Positions 6,128 to 6,625 of a stretch of DNA of 6,625 nt are shown one piece after another. The notes below the pieces were generated by a model. It was not told where the DNA came from. It worked only from the letters and a program-made list of their open reading frames with translations, and ran no database searches. The number at the start of each line of letters is the position of its first letter. Positions within the stretch are counted from its first letter, which is position 1. Origin of the DNA: Candidatus Nanopelagicales bacterium (lineage in GTDB: Bacteria; Actinomycetota; Actinomycetes; S36-B12); NCBI GenBank assembly GCA_938091275.1, contig CALKMY010000115.1, positions 1 to 6,625 on the forward strand. Direction: 5' to 3'. The position numbers were made by a program, and so were the translations under genes.

Positions 6128-6183
6128 GTTCGCCTATCGCGGTCCGCCTATCGTGGTTCGCTTATCGGGGTCCGCCGCTAACA
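6128..6183 (-). repeat. 14-bp tandem repeat array B at helicase gene end
   Basis: Four 14-base units read on the - strand (6183-6170, 6169-6156, 6155-6142, 6141-6128). The last three follow the pattern CRCGATARGCGRAC with minor changes; the first keeps only the GCGGAC half clearly and has its TAG shifted by two bases. The array encodes the last residues of the helicase (about ADPDKRTTIGGPR), and the TAG in the final unit (6136-6134) is its stop codon. Aligned from GATAGG, the best unit matches array A (4141-4168) at 11 of 14 positions. Confidence 0.8.
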
Positions 6184-6625
6184 GCAGGCGAAGAATGTGA
6201 AGGTCCTTGGTAGCCCGGGTGGCTGCTACGTAGATGTCGGCCCCGCGTGGGTGTTGAGAACTTAGGGCATCGGGGTCTACCACGATGACGCAATCGAACT
6301 CGAGTCCCTTGGCCTGTTGGGCTGAGAGCACGGCGATGGGGGCGTCGAGCGCTGCGCTGCCGAAACCGAAATGCGGCTCGGGCAGTAGCTCGCGAAGATG
6401 TGTCAGTAGTGCGTCGGGTGCGATCACGGCGCTGCGTCCGTCCTCGGAAGCCACCGATTGCGCGTATTGCGACAACTCGGATAGTGGCAGAGATGCCTCG
6501 ACCACGTCCGATCCGTCGCGGATAGGGGTCAATACGGGTGGATCGCCCCCCGCTTCCAGCAGCAGACGCGTGGCCACATCCGCAATCTGACGGGTGATTC
6601 GGTAGGTCACCGTCAGCGTGTGCAG
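6134..6625 (-). CDS. UvrD/HelD-like superfamily 1 helicase, C-terminal part
   Basis: The frame is open to the right edge, so only the last 163 residues are visible and the GTG at 6610 is internal. Recognisable parts are the motif IV region LTVTYRITRQIAD near the start, motif V as VLSAQQAKGLEFDCVIVVDP (fragment residues 99-118; KGLEFD at 6310-6293), and motif VI as YVAATRATKDLHIL (132-145). A sequence in which KGLEFD is followed by VIVVDP and an AATRAT motif is typical of UvrD-like ATPases and fits HelD, the helicase-like ATPase that removes stalled RNA polymerase, as well as DNA helicases. The Walker A and B motifs and any HelD-specific arms are outside the window, so the two cannot be separated. 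The position usually occupied by Asn in NYR is Thr here (TYR). The end of the protein is encoded by the 14-bp repeat array. Confidence 0.85.
   Translation of the reverse strand: MHTLTVTYRITRQIADVATRLLLEAGGDPPVLTPIRDGSDVVEASLPLSELSQYAQSVASEDGRSAVIAPDALLTHLRELLPEPHFGFGSAALDAPIAVLSAQQAKGLEFDCVIVVDPDALSSQHPRGADIYVAATRATKDLHILRLLLAADPDKRTTIGGPR

Noticed and set aside
6128..6183. Array B as a rho-independent terminator
   Set aside because: The units are direct repeats, do not form a strong stem within the array, and there is no T-run on either strand.
1..6625. LexA/SOS operators for dinB, rmuC or the helicase
   Set aside because: No actinobacterial-type GAAC-N-GTTC palindrome was found in the gaps. 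The dinB and helicase promoters are outside the window, so regulation of those two cannot be judged.

Overview
The window looks like a chromosomal segment from an actinobacterium (Actinomycetota). The GC content is moderately high, the genes are tightly packed with GC-rich third codon positions, and a DUF3040 membrane protein (a family known mainly from actinobacteria) lies directly downstream of a DNA polymerase IV gene. The RDD protein and the IDL-repeat protein upstream of it are also a pairing I recall from actinobacteria. I cannot name the genus. I see no insertion sequence, prophage, CRISPR array, tRNA or rRNA.

Layout on the + strand: (1) the 3' portion of dinB, cut by the left edge; (2) a small two-helix DUF3040 membrane protein; (3) a MaoC-fold hydratase; (4) a cytoplasmic-looking protein built on seven short Ile-Asp-Leu repeats; (5) an RDD-family membrane protein with a repetitive Ser/Glu/Pro tail; (6) a secreted protein; (7) a second, unrelated secreted protein; (8) rmuC. 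A helicase gene of the UvrD/HelD type converges on rmuC from the - strand and is cut by the right edge.

Genes 4-5-6 overlap by 4 and 8 bases, so they are probably co-transcribed and translationally coupled. They may form a small envelope module of unknown function: a repeat protein, a membrane protein and an exported protein. dinB, rmuC and the helicase belong to DNA damage tolerance, recombination control or transcription-replication conflict, but they are separated by the unrelated genes and no LexA-type operator was found.

The least expected structure is a pair of 14-bp tandem repeat arrays about 2 kb apart (4127-4182 and 6128-6183). Their units are related (11 of 14 bases between the best units), and they lie in inverted orientation. 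Each overlaps the 3' end of a gene, with the unit in the same sense as that gene, and the gene's stop codon is the TAG/TAA inside the repeat core. Because 14 is not a multiple of 3, the stop triplets fall in all three reading frames, so each array closes every frame that enters it.
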